DNA from: Streptomyces vinaceus
GTDB lineage: Bacteria; Actinomycetota; Actinomycetes; Streptomycetales; Streptomycetaceae
Direction: 5' to 3'
NCBI RefSeq assembly: GCF_008704935.1
Contig: NZ_CP023692.1
Span: forward strand, 2,427,001 to 2,491,000
DNA length: 64,000 nucleotides
Made by a program: the position numbers and the translations under genes. Numbering within the stretch: the first letter of the stretch is position 1; each line of letters opens with the position of its first letter. The notes beneath the pieces were generated by a model. The model was not told where the DNA came from, did not search any database, and worked only from the letters and a program-made list of their open reading frames with translations. Positions 1 through 8,068 of this stretch are shown piece after piece.

Positions 1-909
1 GAGCTCGTGCGGCGTGGTTACGACCGCGGTCAGGTGGACGACCGCATTACCAAGCTGGTCTCCGACCGCGACAGCGCCCTTGGACGTATCAACTCTCTGG
101 AAAAGCGGATCGAGGAGCTGCACCTCGAAACGCAGAACGCCCAGGCCCAGGTGAGCGACGCCGAGCCGTCGTACGCCGGCCTCGGTGCCCGGGTCGAGAA
201 GATCCTGCGCCTGGCCGAGGAGGAGGCGAAGGACCTGCGCGAGGAGGCCCGTCGCGCGGCCGAGCAGCACCGCGAGCTCGCCGAGTCGGCTGCCCAGCAG
301 GTGCGCAACGACGCCGAGTCGTTCGCCGCCGACCGCAAGTCGAAGGCGGAGGACGAGGGCGTCCGCATCGTCGAGAAGGCCAAGGGCGACGCCTCCACCC
401 TGCGCGCCGAGGCCCAGAAGGACGCCGCCTCCAAGCGCGAGGAGGCCGACGCCCTGTTCGAGGAGACCCGCGCCAAGGCCGCCCAGGCCGCCGCGGACTT
501 CGAGACCAACCTGGCCAAGCGCCGCGAGCAGTCCGAGCGCGACCTGGCCTCGCGTCAGGCCAAGGCCGAGAAGCGCCTCGCCGAGATCGAGCACCGCGCC
601 GAGCAGCTGCGCCTGGAGGCCGAGAAGCTCCGTACGGACGCCGAGCGCCGCGCCCGCCAGACGGTGGAGACCGCCCAGCGCCAGGCCGAGGACATCGTCG
701 CCGACGCCAACGCGAAGGCGGACCGTATCCGCAGCGAGTCCGAGCGCGAGCTGGCGGCGCTCACCAACCGCCGCGACTCGATCAACGCCCAGCTCACCAA
801 CGTCCGCGAGATGCTGGCGACGCTGACCGGTGCGGCCGTCGCCGCGGCCAACCCGATCGTCGACGACGAGCCGGTCACCCGCGGCGTTCCGGCGCAGCAG
901 AGCCGCTAG
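1..909 (+). CDS. filP: FilP-type coiled-coil cytoskeletal protein (5' end outside window)
   Basis: This filament-forming protein is rich in Ala, Glu, Arg and Lys and belongs to the FilP/Scy group that supports polar growth and cell stiffness in Streptomyces hyphae (family knowledge). The first base is already in frame, and 302 residues are visible. A short non-helical head begins RRGYDRGQVDD, followed by nearly continuous heptad-rich coiled coil to about residue 270 and a short unstructured tail ending VPAQQSR. Full-length FilP is about 310 residues, so only roughly ten residues should be missing upstream. Older databases call this family cellulose-binding protein. A strong hairpin follows the gene, before the ABC operon. 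Confidence 0.9.
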   Translation, partial: ELVRRGYDRGQVDDRITKLVSDRDSALGRINSLEKRIEELHLETQNAQAQVSDAEPSYAGLGARVEKILRLAEEEAKDLREEARRAAEQHRELAESAAQQVRNDAESFAADRKSKAEDEGVRIVEKAKGDASTLRAEAQKDAASKREEADALFEETRAKAAQAAADFETNLAKRREQSERDLASRQAKAEKRLAEIEHRAEQLRLEAEKLRTDAERRARQTVETAQRQAEDIVADANAKADRIRSESERELAALTNRRDSINAQLTNVREMLATLTGAAVAAANPIVDDEPVTRGVPAQQSR

Positions 910-993
910 TACGCCCGGTACCGCGCCCGGCAGTTCACCGGTGGTCGGCCGGCCGGACCGCCGCCGTCTACCGGTTCGTGGACGAACGTCCTG

Positions 994-1040
994 CCCGAGG
1001 GCCCTATGTCACCTGTTTGAGGTGGCGTGGGGCCCTCGGG
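994..1040 (+). terminator. Hairpin between filP and the first ABC operon
   Basis: A perfect 11-bp stem (CCCGAGGGCCC at 994-1004 with its complement at 1030-1040) encloses a second 5-bp stem (1010-1014 with 1020-1024). There is no U-tract, as is usual for Streptomyces terminators. It ends 18 bases before the ABC start codon, so it could also act as an attenuator. Confidence 0.6.
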
Positions 1041-1058
1041 CGTTCTAGCGTGAGCGGC

Positions 1059-2081
1059 ATGATCGAGCTTGAGGGCCTTACCAAACGATTCGGCGCGAAG
1101 ACCGCCGTGGACCACCTCAGCTTCCAGGTCAGACCGGGGGTGGTGACCGGCTTCCTCGGCCCCAACGGGGCGGGCAAGTCGACGACCATGCGCATGATGC
1201 TCGACCTCGACAACCCGACCAGTGGCACGGTCCGGATCGACGGGAAGCACTACCGGGACCTGCCGGAACCGCTGAAGCACATCGGGGCACTGCTGGACGC
1301 GAAAGCCATGCACGGCGGCCGCAGCGCGTACAACAACCTTCTCTGCCTTGCCCAGTCGAACCGGATCCCCGAGAGCCGGGTGGCCGAGGTACTGGATCTC
1401 GTCGGACTGACGGCCGTGGCGAAGAAGAAGTCGAAAGGATTTTCGCTGGGGATGTGCCAGCGGCTGGGAATCGCCGCCGCCCTGCTGGGCGATCCGGAGA
1501 TCCTCATGTTCGACGAGCCCGTCAATGGTCTGGACCCGGAGGGAATTCTCTGGATCAGGAATCTTATGAAGGGGCTGGCGTCCGAGGGACGGACGATCTT
1601 CGTCTCGTCCCACTTGATGAGCGAAATGGCGCTGACCGCAGACCATTTGATCGTCATCGGCCAGGGAAAGCTGCTGGCCGACATGTCCATGGCTGATTTT
1701 ATTCACGAGAACTCGCGCAGCTACGTCCGGGTCCGCTCGCCCCAGCAGGAGCGGCTCAAGGACGTCCTGCACGAAGCGGGCATCGACGCCATCAGCGTCC
1801 CGGCCACCGGCACGCTGGAGATCGACGGCGTGGCCTCGGAACAGCTCGGCGAGCTGGCCGCGCAGCACCAGATCGTGCTGCACGAACTCAGCCCGCAACG
1901 GGCGTCACTGGAGGAAGCGTTCATGCGCATGACGGCGGACTCCGTCGAGTACCACGCCCACGCACCGGGTTCCCCGGGCCTGCCGCCCGGCCCCGGCATG
2001 GCCGCCGACAACCCGGCCCGCCCCGCCGACGTCCCCGCCTGGGGCGCCGGTTACGAGGCGACGCGCAAGGGTGGTGAGTGA
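1059..2081 (+). CDS. ABC transporter ATP-binding protein, BcrA type
   Basis: This 340-residue protein is the cytoplasmic ATPase of a two-component exporter and would power the permease encoded next. It shows Walker A GPNGAGKST (residues 34-42), a signature loop in the BcrA form SLGMCQRL, Walker B ILMFDEPVNGLD, and a C-terminal extension of about 100 residues ending in a Pro/Gly-rich tail. I chose the ATG at 1059 because it aligns with the start of the paralogue at 3040; the reading frame is open further upstream, and the ribosome-binding site is weak. The stop overlaps the permease GTG by 4 bases (GTGA), indicating translational coupling. BcrA-type pairs often export peptides or give antibiotic self-resistance; the substrate here is unknown. 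Confidence 0.88.
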   Translation: MIELEGLTKRFGAKTAVDHLSFQVRPGVVTGFLGPNGAGKSTTMRMMLDLDNPTSGTVRIDGKHYRDLPEPLKHIGALLDAKAMHGGRSAYNNLLCLAQSNRIPESRVAEVLDLVGLTAVAKKKSKGFSLGMCQRLGIAAALLGDPEILMFDEPVNGLDPEGILWIRNLMKGLASEGRTIFVSSHLMSEMALTADHLIVIGQGKLLADMSMADFIHENSRSYVRVRSPQQERLKDVLHEAGIDAISVPATGTLEIDGVASEQLGELAAQHQIVLHELSPQRASLEEAFMRMTADSVEYHAHAPGSPGLPPGPGMAADNPARPADVPAWGAGYEATRKGGE

Positions 2082-2860
2082 CCATGGCGTTCTCCGCCGT
2101 CCTCAAGTCCGAGTGGACCAAGATCCGTACGGTCGCCTCGACCAGCTGGACCCTGGTCGCGGCGCTTGTGGTCACGGTCGGCGTGAGCGCCGGCCTGTGC
2201 GCCGCCTTCAACGCCACCTTCAAGGACATGCCGCAGGAGCAGCAGGCCACCTTCGACCCGACGCTGGCCAGCTTCGCGGGCATGACCCTCGGCCAGCTCG
2301 CGATGATCGTCTTCGGAGTGCTGGTCGTCGGTACCGAGTACAGCTCGGGCATGATCCGCACCTCGCTGGCCGCCGTACCGCGCCGGGCGAGCTTCCTGGC
2401 GGGCAAGCTCATCGTGGCCACCGGCCTCGCGCTGGTCGTGGGCCTCGTCACCAGCTTCCTGTCCTTCTTCCTGGGACAGGCCATCCTGGGTGAGCGCAGC
2501 ATCGGCATCGACGAGCCGAACGTGCTGCGCGCCGTGATCGGCGCCGGACTCTACATGGCCATGATCGCCCTGTTCTCGATGGGGGTGGCGACGATCCTGC
2601 GCAGCTCGATGCTGTCGCTCGGCATCCTGATGCCGTTCTTCTTCCTGGTCTCGACGATCCTCGGGGCGGTCAGCGCCACCAGGAAGGTCGCCCAGTACTT
2701 CCCGGACCAGGCCGGCTCCAAGATCATGCAGGTGGTCCCGGGGGCGATGGACAGCGGGGAGACCCCCTACGGACCGTGGGGCGGCTTCGGGATCATGGCG
2801 CTGTGGGTGCTGGCCGCCGTGCTCGGCGGGTACCTGGTGCTGAAGAAGCGCGACGCCTGA
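2078..2860 (+). CDS. ABC-2 type permease, partner of the upstream ATPase
   Basis: This integral membrane protein has 260 residues and about six predicted helices. An N-terminal cytoplasmic stretch (SVLKSEWTKIRT-like in both permeases here) precedes helix 1, and the motif SSGMIRTSLAAVPRR lies between helices 2 and 3. The same architecture recurs in the second permease at 4176-5048. The GTG start overlaps the ATPase stop. Substrate unknown. A 7-bp hairpin follows directly. Confidence 0.85.
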   Translation: MTMAFSAVLKSEWTKIRTVASTSWTLVAALVVTVGVSAGLCAAFNATFKDMPQEQQATFDPTLASFAGMTLGQLAMIVFGVLVVGTEYSSGMIRTSLAAVPRRASFLAGKLIVATGLALVVGLVTSFLSFFLGQAILGERSIGIDEPNVLRAVIGAGLYMAMIALFSMGVATILRSSMLSLGILMPFFFLVSTILGAVSATRKVAQYFPDQAGSKIMQVVPGAMDSGETPYGPWGGFGIMALWVLAAVLGGYLVLKKRDA

Positions 2861-2868
2861 GTGAGGCT

Positions 2869-2951
2869 CCGTCCCCCTCGGGACGGACGCCGCAGGTCGT
2901 ACGGGTCATCCCCGGGTCGGATCAGGGACAGCTCAGGGATCCGGCCCGGGG
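2869..2951 (+). terminator. Two inverted repeats between the ABC operons
   Basis: A 7-bp hairpin (2869-2875 with 2880-2886) lies just after the permease stop. It is followed by a 14-bp inverted repeat (2910-2923 with 2938-2951, one G-T pair). The first looks like the terminator; the second, about 90 bases before the next ATG, could equally be an operator for the second pair. Confidence 0.5.
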
Positions 2952-3039
2952 TGGAACCGTAGGCGACTCGATATCCTCTTAACCCTTACGCGGACGAAAG
3001 TCGTCCGGTCCTGGCAAGGGGCAGAGCAGAGGCAGAGCA

Positions 3040-4179
3040 ATGATCGAGGCTGTCGGCCTGACCAAGCGCTACGGCGCCAAGACCGCCGTCGACCAGCTGT
3101 CCTTCCAGGTCAGGCCGGGTCACGTGACGGGATTCCTGGGGCCGAACGGCTCCGGGAAGTCCACCACCATGCGCATGATCCTCGGCCTGGACCGTCCCAC
3201 GGCGGGCAGCGTGACGATCAACGGCCTGCCCTTCCGGCAGCTGCCGAACGCCCAGCGGCACGTCGGGGCCCTGCTCGACGCCAAGGCCGTGCACGGCGGC
3301 CGCCGGGCCCGCAGGCACCTGCTCTCCCTCGCCCAGCTCTCCGGCATCCCGGAGAAGCGCGTGGACGAGGTGCTGGCCGTCGTCGGCCTCCAGGACGTCT
3401 CCCGGCAGCGTACGAAGGGCTTCTCGCTCGGCATGGGCCAGCGGCTCGGCATCGCCGCCGCCCTCCTCGGCGACCCCCAGGTCCTGCTCTTCGACGAGCC
3501 GGTCAACGGACTCGACCCCGAGGGCATCCTCTGGGTGCGCACCCTGATGCGCCGGCTCGCCGCCGAGGGCCGCACCGTGTTCGTCTCCTCACACCTGATG
3601 AGCGAGATGGCGCTGACCGCCGACCACCTCATCGTGATCGGCCGCGGCCGGCTGCTCGCCGACATGGGCACCCAGGAATTCATCGCGCACAACTCGGCCG
3701 GATTCGCGCGGGTGCGCGCGGCCGACAATGATCACGGTGGCCGGGATGCACTGGGTGAAGCCCTGACCAAAGCCGGCGGCCGGGTCCTCCAGGAGCCCGA
3801 GGGGACACTGCGCGTGACCGGGCTGGAGCTCCCCCGGATCTCCGACCTCGCCCACGAGGCCGGCGTACGGCTGTGGGAGCTGTCCCCGCACCGGGCCTCG
3901 CTGGAGGAGGCCTACATGCGGATGACCCAGGCCGACGTGGAGTACACCTCCACCGAGGACCCGCGCGCCGAGCTCTGGGAGCCGGAGCCGCTGACCGTCC
4001 CCGCCTGGGAGGACGAGCTCCGGACGCCGGAGGTGCCGCGGGGAGCCTTCTTCGCTCCCCCGCCGCCCGGCGCGGGCGGGCAGCCCTTCCTGATGCCCGC
4101 CGACCCCGGCGAGCTCGCCGGCGCCGACCGGACCGCCGCCCAGAACACCTCCAAGGACACCCGCGAGGACACCCGATGA
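3040..4179 (+). CDS. ABC transporter ATP-binding protein, BcrA type (paralogue)
   Basis: This 379-residue ATPase closely resembles the protein at 1059-2081 over its first 300 residues: Walker A GPNGSGKST, signature SLGMGQRLGIA, Walker B LLFDEPVNGLD. The C-terminal 80 residues are longer and disordered (Pro, Glu and Asp rich). The ATG at 3040 follows a purine-rich AGAGG about 12 bases upstream. The stop overlaps the next gene by ATGA. The two operons look like an old tandem duplication; the long acidic tail is specific to this copy. Substrate unknown. Confidence 0.88.
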   Translation: MIEAVGLTKRYGAKTAVDQLSFQVRPGHVTGFLGPNGSGKSTTMRMILGLDRPTAGSVTINGLPFRQLPNAQRHVGALLDAKAVHGGRRARRHLLSLAQLSGIPEKRVDEVLAVVGLQDVSRQRTKGFSLGMGQRLGIAAALLGDPQVLLFDEPVNGLDPEGILWVRTLMRRLAAEGRTVFVSSHLMSEMALTADHLIVIGRGRLLADMGTQEFIAHNSAGFARVRAADNDHGGRDALGEALTKAGGRVLQEPEGTLRVTGLELPRISDLAHEAGVRLWELSPHRASLEEAYMRMTQADVEYTSTEDPRAELWEPEPLTVPAWEDELRTPEVPRGAFFAPPPPGAGGQPFLMPADPGELAGADRTAAQNTSKDTREDTR

Positions 4180-5048
4180 CCGGCCCCAAGAGCCCCGCGC
4201 GCCCCACGACCGGTACGAGCGCCGCGAGCTCCTCGGACAACCGCCCGAAGAGCTACAGCTCGCCGCTGGAGACCCCCCGGCCCCACCTCGGGCACGCCGT
4301 GGCCTCCGAGTGGACGAAGATGATCTCGGTGCGCTCGACCGTGTGGACGCTCGGCTCGCTGGTGCTGCTCGTCGTCGGCATCGGCGTGCTGGCCGTCGCC
4401 GAGACGCGCGCGACCGACTTCCAGGAGGTGCCGCTCACGGCGCCCGCGCTGTTCGGGCTGCTGGTGGGACAGATCTCCGTGATGGTGCTCGGCGTCCTGA
4501 CCATCAGCTCCGAGTACGGCACGGGCATGATCCGTACGACGTTCACCGCCGCCCCCGACCGGGCGCGGGTGCTGACCGCGAAGTACCTCGTCTTCGCCGG
4601 CGTCGCCTTCGCCGCCGTCGCCGGGTCGGTGGCGGCCGTGGGCCTGGCCTCCGCGATCCTGCGGGGCGGCGCGGGCGCCGGTGCGCACGGCGGCGGCGAA
4701 TGGGCCCGGGCACTGGCCGGCTGCGTCTACGTCACCCTGCTCGGGGTCCTCGCCCTCGCGGTCGGGGCCATGCTGCGGCACTCCGCCGGAGCGATCGCGG
4801 TGATGCTGGGGCTGGTCACGCTGCCGCCGGTGGTCGGGGGGATGCTCAGCATGTGGGAGACGCTGGCCCCGCTCGGCAGCGTCATCCTGCGGTACAACGC
4901 CCCGGTCGCCGTGATGGGGCTGTTCGGCCTGCCGAACGCCGACACCGGGAACGCGCCCGGAAGCGCCCTCCAGCTGCTGCTGATCGCGCTGGTGACGGGG
5001 GCCGCGGTGGCGGGCTCCTACGCGGTGGTCGGCCGCCGCGACGTGTGA
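4176..5048 (+). CDS. ABC-2 type permease (paralogue)
   Basis: This integral membrane protein of 290 residues forms an exporter with the preceding ATPase. A 40-residue Ser/Pro-rich cytoplasmic head, absent from the first permease, precedes the shared SEWTKMISVRST segment and about six membrane helices. The motif YGTGMIRTTFTAAPDRAR sits between helices 2 and 3. The ATG at 4176 overlaps the ATPase stop; a longer reading frame from 3873 merely runs through the ATPase gene and is rejected. A tract of GCCGGT-like repeats follows the stop. Confidence 0.85.
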   Translation: MTGPKSPARPTTGTSAASSSDNRPKSYSSPLETPRPHLGHAVASEWTKMISVRSTVWTLGSLVLLVVGIGVLAVAETRATDFQEVPLTAPALFGLLVGQISVMVLGVLTISSEYGTGMIRTTFTAAPDRARVLTAKYLVFAGVAFAAVAGSVAAVGLASAILRGGAGAGAHGGGEWARALAGCVYVTLLGVLALAVGAMLRHSAGAIAVMLGLVTLPPVVGGMLSMWETLAPLGSVILRYNAPVAVMGLFGLPNADTGNAPGSALQLLLIALVTGAAVAGSYAVVGRRDV

Positions 5049-5060
5049 TCCGTACGCGGG

Positions 5061-5110
5061 AGCCGGTACCGGTGCCGGGCCGGTGCTGGTGCCGGTGCCG
5101 GTGCCCGTAC
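5061..5110. repeat. GGTGCCGG-type short tandem repeats between convergent genes
   Basis: The 67 bases between the convergent stops are mostly imperfect repeats of GGTGCC and GTACCGG. These can pair with each other in several registers and plausibly act as a bidirectional terminator. Confidence 0.45.
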
Positions 5111-5115
5111 CGGGG

Positions 5116-5442
5116 TCAGTACTTGGGGGCGTTCCTGGACCGCTGCACCCTGGAGGTGCGGCGGTCCTTCGCGTTCCAGCAGGCCTTGTGCCAGTGCCGG
5201 CGGTCGTCCACGCCGCCGTACTCGGGCCAGGCCACCAGGTGCGGGGTGCCCGAGGGGATCTCCTGGTCACAGCCGGGGCAGCGGTAGCGCTTGCCCGCCG
5301 CGCTCGCGCCCGCGACGTGCCGGACCTTCCACTCCTCGCCCTGGTACTCCTCCGTGCGCTCCAGCCCGAACCGGTCGAGGCCGGTGCTGGGGCGTTCGTC
5401 CGGGGTCTCGCCGCCCCTGGGGCGGTTGTGGCGCGGTGACAC
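5116..5442 (-). CDS. Conserved small Streptomyces protein with Cys/His zinc-finger-like motif
   Basis: This 108-residue protein has no assigned function. It contains CPGCDQEI followed about 30 residues later by HWHKACW, an arrangement suggesting one zinc site of the CxxC...HxxxC kind. The head and tail are basic and disordered. Databases often call its relatives ATP/GTP-binding protein, but no P-loop is present. The GTG start has GAGG six bases upstream. It is divergent from the flavin monooxygenase gene, with 240 bases between them. Confidence 0.65.
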   Translation of the reverse strand: MSPRHNRPRGGETPDERPSTGLDRFGLERTEEYQGEEWKVRHVAGASAAGKRYRCPGCDQEIPSGTPHLVAWPEYGGVDDRRHWHKACWNAKDRRTSRVQRSRNAPKY

Positions 5443-5682
5443 GTATACCTCACGTAGGGGCGAACGGAAGTGACTTTCTCCCAGACTACGCGCAGCGAGG
5501 CCGGGTACCCGCAGGGTGGCTGACAGAGGCGGCCGGAGGTGACGCGCCCGCAGTCGGGTGGCCTGACTATCCCAATAACTTTCGTGTCAGGCCGTGCCTT
5601 TGGCACGTGTCAGACGTTGTTGCCATCAGATGAACCGGTCCACCTGGGGGAGGCCGCGTCAGCCACGAGGAGGGTAAAGGCG

Positions 5683-6702
5683 ATGCGTGTAGGAGCGTTT
5701 GTACTGGCGGCCCAGTTCCCGGGCCAGGGGCAGGGGGAGGCGCTGCACCGGGCGGTGCGGACCGCGGAGGTGGCCGAGGAGGCGGGGCTGGATTCGGTGT
5801 GGCTCGCCGAGCACCATTTCGTCCCGTACGGGGTGTGCCCCTCGGCGGTGACCCTGGCGGCCCTGCTGCTGGGGCGGACCCGGCGGCTGCGGGTGGGCAC
5901 GGCGGTGAGCGTGCTGCCGAACACGCATCCGGTGACCCTCGGGGAGCAGGCGGCGCTGCTGCACCTGACCTCGGGCGGCCGGTTCACGCTCGGGGTGGGC
6001 CGGGGCGGGCCCTGGGTGGACCTGGAGGTGTTCGGCGGGGGCCTGGACTCCTACGAGAAGGAGTTCCCGGAGGGGCTGGACCTGCTGCGCCGCTGGCTGG
6101 CCGAGCCGCGGGTGGCGGCCGCCGGCGAGCGGTACGGGTTCCGCGAAGTGGCCGTCGTACCGCGCCCGTCGGAGGCGCTGGACGGGGACGGATCAGGGCC
6201 GGAAGTGATCGTCGCGTGCACCTCGCCCGCCTCGGTGCGCCTGGCCGCCGAGCGGGGGCTGCCCATGCTGCTGGGCATGCACTGCGGGGACGAGGACAAG
6301 GCGGAGATGGTGGCGCTGTACCGGCGTACGGCCGCGGCGGCCGGGCAGGACCCGCACGCCCCGCACGTGTCGGCGGGCGTGTGCCAGCTGGCGGACCGTA
6401 CGGCGGACGCCCGCGAGGCCCTGCTGAAGGCGATGCCGGGCTGGTTGAAGCAGGGGCTGGACGCGCACGTCACGGTGGACGGCCGGGAGCGGGCGATGCG
6501 GGACCCCGTCGCCTACACGGAGCTGCTGTGCGCCCTGCACCCGGTGGGCACCCCGCGGATGGCGGCGAGCCGGCTGGCGGCCACCTCGGAACGGACGGGC
6601 ATCACGCGGTTCGCACTGCTGGCGGAGGGCTCCGGGGACCTCGCCGCGACGGAGGAGAACGTACGGCGCCTCGGCGCCGAGGTCCTGCCCCGTCTCGGTT
6701 GA
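5683..6702 (+). CDS. LLM-class flavin-dependent oxidoreductase
   Basis: This 339-residue cytoplasmic enzyme has the luciferase-like TIM-barrel fold and uses reduced FMN or F420 to oxidise an unidentified substrate. The N-terminal segment DSVWLAEHHF followed by GVCPSAVTLAALL is typical of the bacterial luciferase group, and RLRVGTAVSVLP and GRFTLGVGRG match later strands. The ATG at 5683 has a strong GAGGAGG nine bases upstream; the frame is open further up but without such a site. It is monocistronic, converging on the next gene across a good terminator. Confidence 0.85.
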   Translation: MRVGAFVLAAQFPGQGQGEALHRAVRTAEVAEEAGLDSVWLAEHHFVPYGVCPSAVTLAALLLGRTRRLRVGTAVSVLPNTHPVTLGEQAALLHLTSGGRFTLGVGRGGPWVDLEVFGGGLDSYEKEFPEGLDLLRRWLAEPRVAAAGERYGFREVAVVPRPSEALDGDGSGPEVIVACTSPASVRLAAERGLPMLLGMHCGDEDKAEMVALYRRTAAAAGQDPHAPHVSAGVCQLADRTADAREALLKAMPGWLKQGLDAHVTVDGRERAMRDPVAYTELLCALHPVGTPRMAASRLAATSERTGITRFALLAEGSGDLAATEENVRRLGAEVLPRLG

Positions 6703-6703
6703 G

Positions 6704-6745
6704 GCTGCCGCCCCGGTATCACCTCCCCCGATACGGAGCGGCAGC
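6704..6745. terminator. Bidirectional terminator
   Basis: GCTGCCGC (6704-6711) pairs with GCGGCAGC (6738-6745) and an inner GTATC/GATAC pair (6716-6720 with 6730-6734) extends the stem. It lies between convergent stops at 6702 and 6759. Confidence 0.7.
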
Positions 6746-6758
6746 GGAGTACGGTCGG

Positions 6759-7151
6759 TCAGCAGTCCCGGAGCTCGGGCGACTGGTTGAGCAGCTGGCC
6801 GCGGATCGAAGTGAACTTGGCGAGCCGGTCGTCCGACGAGGGATCCAGCGGGAACACGGCCACCCGGTGGCAGTTCTGGAACGCCAGGCGCACCCCGAAG
6901 TGGCGCTGCAGCGCACCACGTATCGCGTCACTCGCGAGAGCGCGCAGCAGCTGGCCACGCGCCTGCTCGTCGGGCGGCGGCGTCTGGTTGTCGGCGAACT
7001 CTCCGCCGTCCACCTTCAGCTGGGCCACCAGCGAGCTGATCATCTCCCATGCGAAGGGCAGGGAGGTCCGGACGCAGTCGACGAAAGCGGCTTCGTCGAC
7101 CTCGCCTCGCTCGGCCTGTTCGAGTAGGGCCGGTGAGACGTCGAGCGACAT
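6759..7151 (-). CDS. SCO5389-family conserved protein
   Basis: This 130-residue soluble protein of unknown function is conserved in Streptomyces next to nucS. It starts MSLDVSPALLEQAE and ends with two cysteines (FQNCHRV, LRDC). The ATG at 7151 is preceded by GAGGAGA at good spacing; an upstream in-frame extension lacks a ribosome-binding site. It is divergent from nucS, with about 220 bases between the two starts. No catalytic motif is visible. Confidence 0.7.
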   Translation of the reverse strand: MSLDVSPALLEQAERGEVDEAAFVDCVRTSLPFAWEMISSLVAQLKVDGGEFADNQTPPPDEQARGQLLRALASDAIRGALQRHFGVRLAFQNCHRVAVFPLDPSSDDRLAKFTSIRGQLLNQSPELRDC

Positions 7152-7371
7152 GGGTTCTCCTCTCGCGACCCCGGCGGTTCGGGTTGCCGGAGTCTTACGG
7201 GCAGGGAAGGAGGCCGCGACGCAGAGTGCACGCTCCGCCACCTCCCGCTCACCACGGTAGGCGCCCCATGGGTGGCGCACCAGGAGAATGCGCATACAAC
7301 GCGCCATCGGCGAACGGGGCTTTCGGGGGCGAATCGCGTGCAGGCCCGCTCGTCGAGTAGCGTTGCCGACC

Positions 7372-8043
7372 ATGCGTCTCGTCATTGCCCGCTGCTCCGT
7401 CGACTACGCGGGCCGGCTCACCGCCCATCTGCCCTCGGCACCCCGTCTGATCCTCGTGAAGGCCGACGGCAGTGTCTCGATCCACGCGGACGACCGGGCG
7501 TACAAACCGCTCAACTGGATGTCGCCCCCCTGCACCCTCAAGGAGGGGAGCGGGGATGAGGCCGGCGTCTGGACGGTCGTCAACAAGGCGGGCGAGAAGC
7601 TCATCATCACCATGGAGGAAGTCCTCCACGACTCCTCCCACGAGCTGGGCATCGACCCGGGCCTGATCAAGGACGGCGTCGAAGCACACCTCCAGGAGCT
7701 CCTGGCGGACCGCATCGAAACGCTGGGCGACGGCTACACGCTGATCCGGCGGGAGTACATGACGGCGATCGGGCCGGTGGACATCCTGTGCCGGGACGCC
7801 TCCGGCGCGACGGTGGCCGTGGAGATCAAGCGGCGGGGCGAGATCGACGGCGTCGAGCAGCTGACCCGCTACCTGGAACTGCTGAACCGGGACCCGCATC
7901 TGGCGCCGGTGCGCGGCGTTTTCGCGGCCCAGGAGATCAAGCCCCAAGCCCGCGTTCTGGCCACGGACCGGGGCATGGACTGCGTGGTCCTGGACTACAA
8001 CGCCCTGCGCGGCATCGAGGACGACAAGCTCCGCCTGTTCTGA
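7372..8043 (+). CDS. nucS: Endonuclease NucS (non-canonical mismatch repair)
   Basis: NucS cuts both strands at G-T, G-G and T-T mismatches and replaces MutS/MutL in most actinobacteria; it binds the beta sliding clamp (established knowledge). The 223-residue protein has an N-terminal beta-rich DNA-binding domain (about 1-110) and a C-terminal RecB-like nuclease with GPVD (D137) and VEIKRRGE (E151, K153), the expected catalytic set. The C-terminus ends KLRLF, resembling the clamp-binding tail of the family. The ATG at 7372 is preferred over an upstream in-frame extension. Confidence 0.93.
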   Translation: MRLVIARCSVDYAGRLTAHLPSAPRLILVKADGSVSIHADDRAYKPLNWMSPPCTLKEGSGDEAGVWTVVNKAGEKLIITMEEVLHDSSHELGIDPGLIKDGVEAHLQELLADRIETLGDGYTLIRREYMTAIGPVDILCRDASGATVAVEIKRRGEIDGVEQLTRYLELLNRDPHLAPVRGVFAAQEIKPQARVLATDRGMDCVVLDYNALRGIEDDKLRLF

Positions 8044-8068
8044 CGGACGGCCGCGGCCCCCGCCGGCG

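Noticed and set aside
5563..5607. Short inverted repeats (CCTGAC...GTCAGG and CGTGCC-TTT-GGCACG) upstream of the flavin monooxygenase
   Set aside because: Half-sites of only six bases; common by chance at this composition, no further support.
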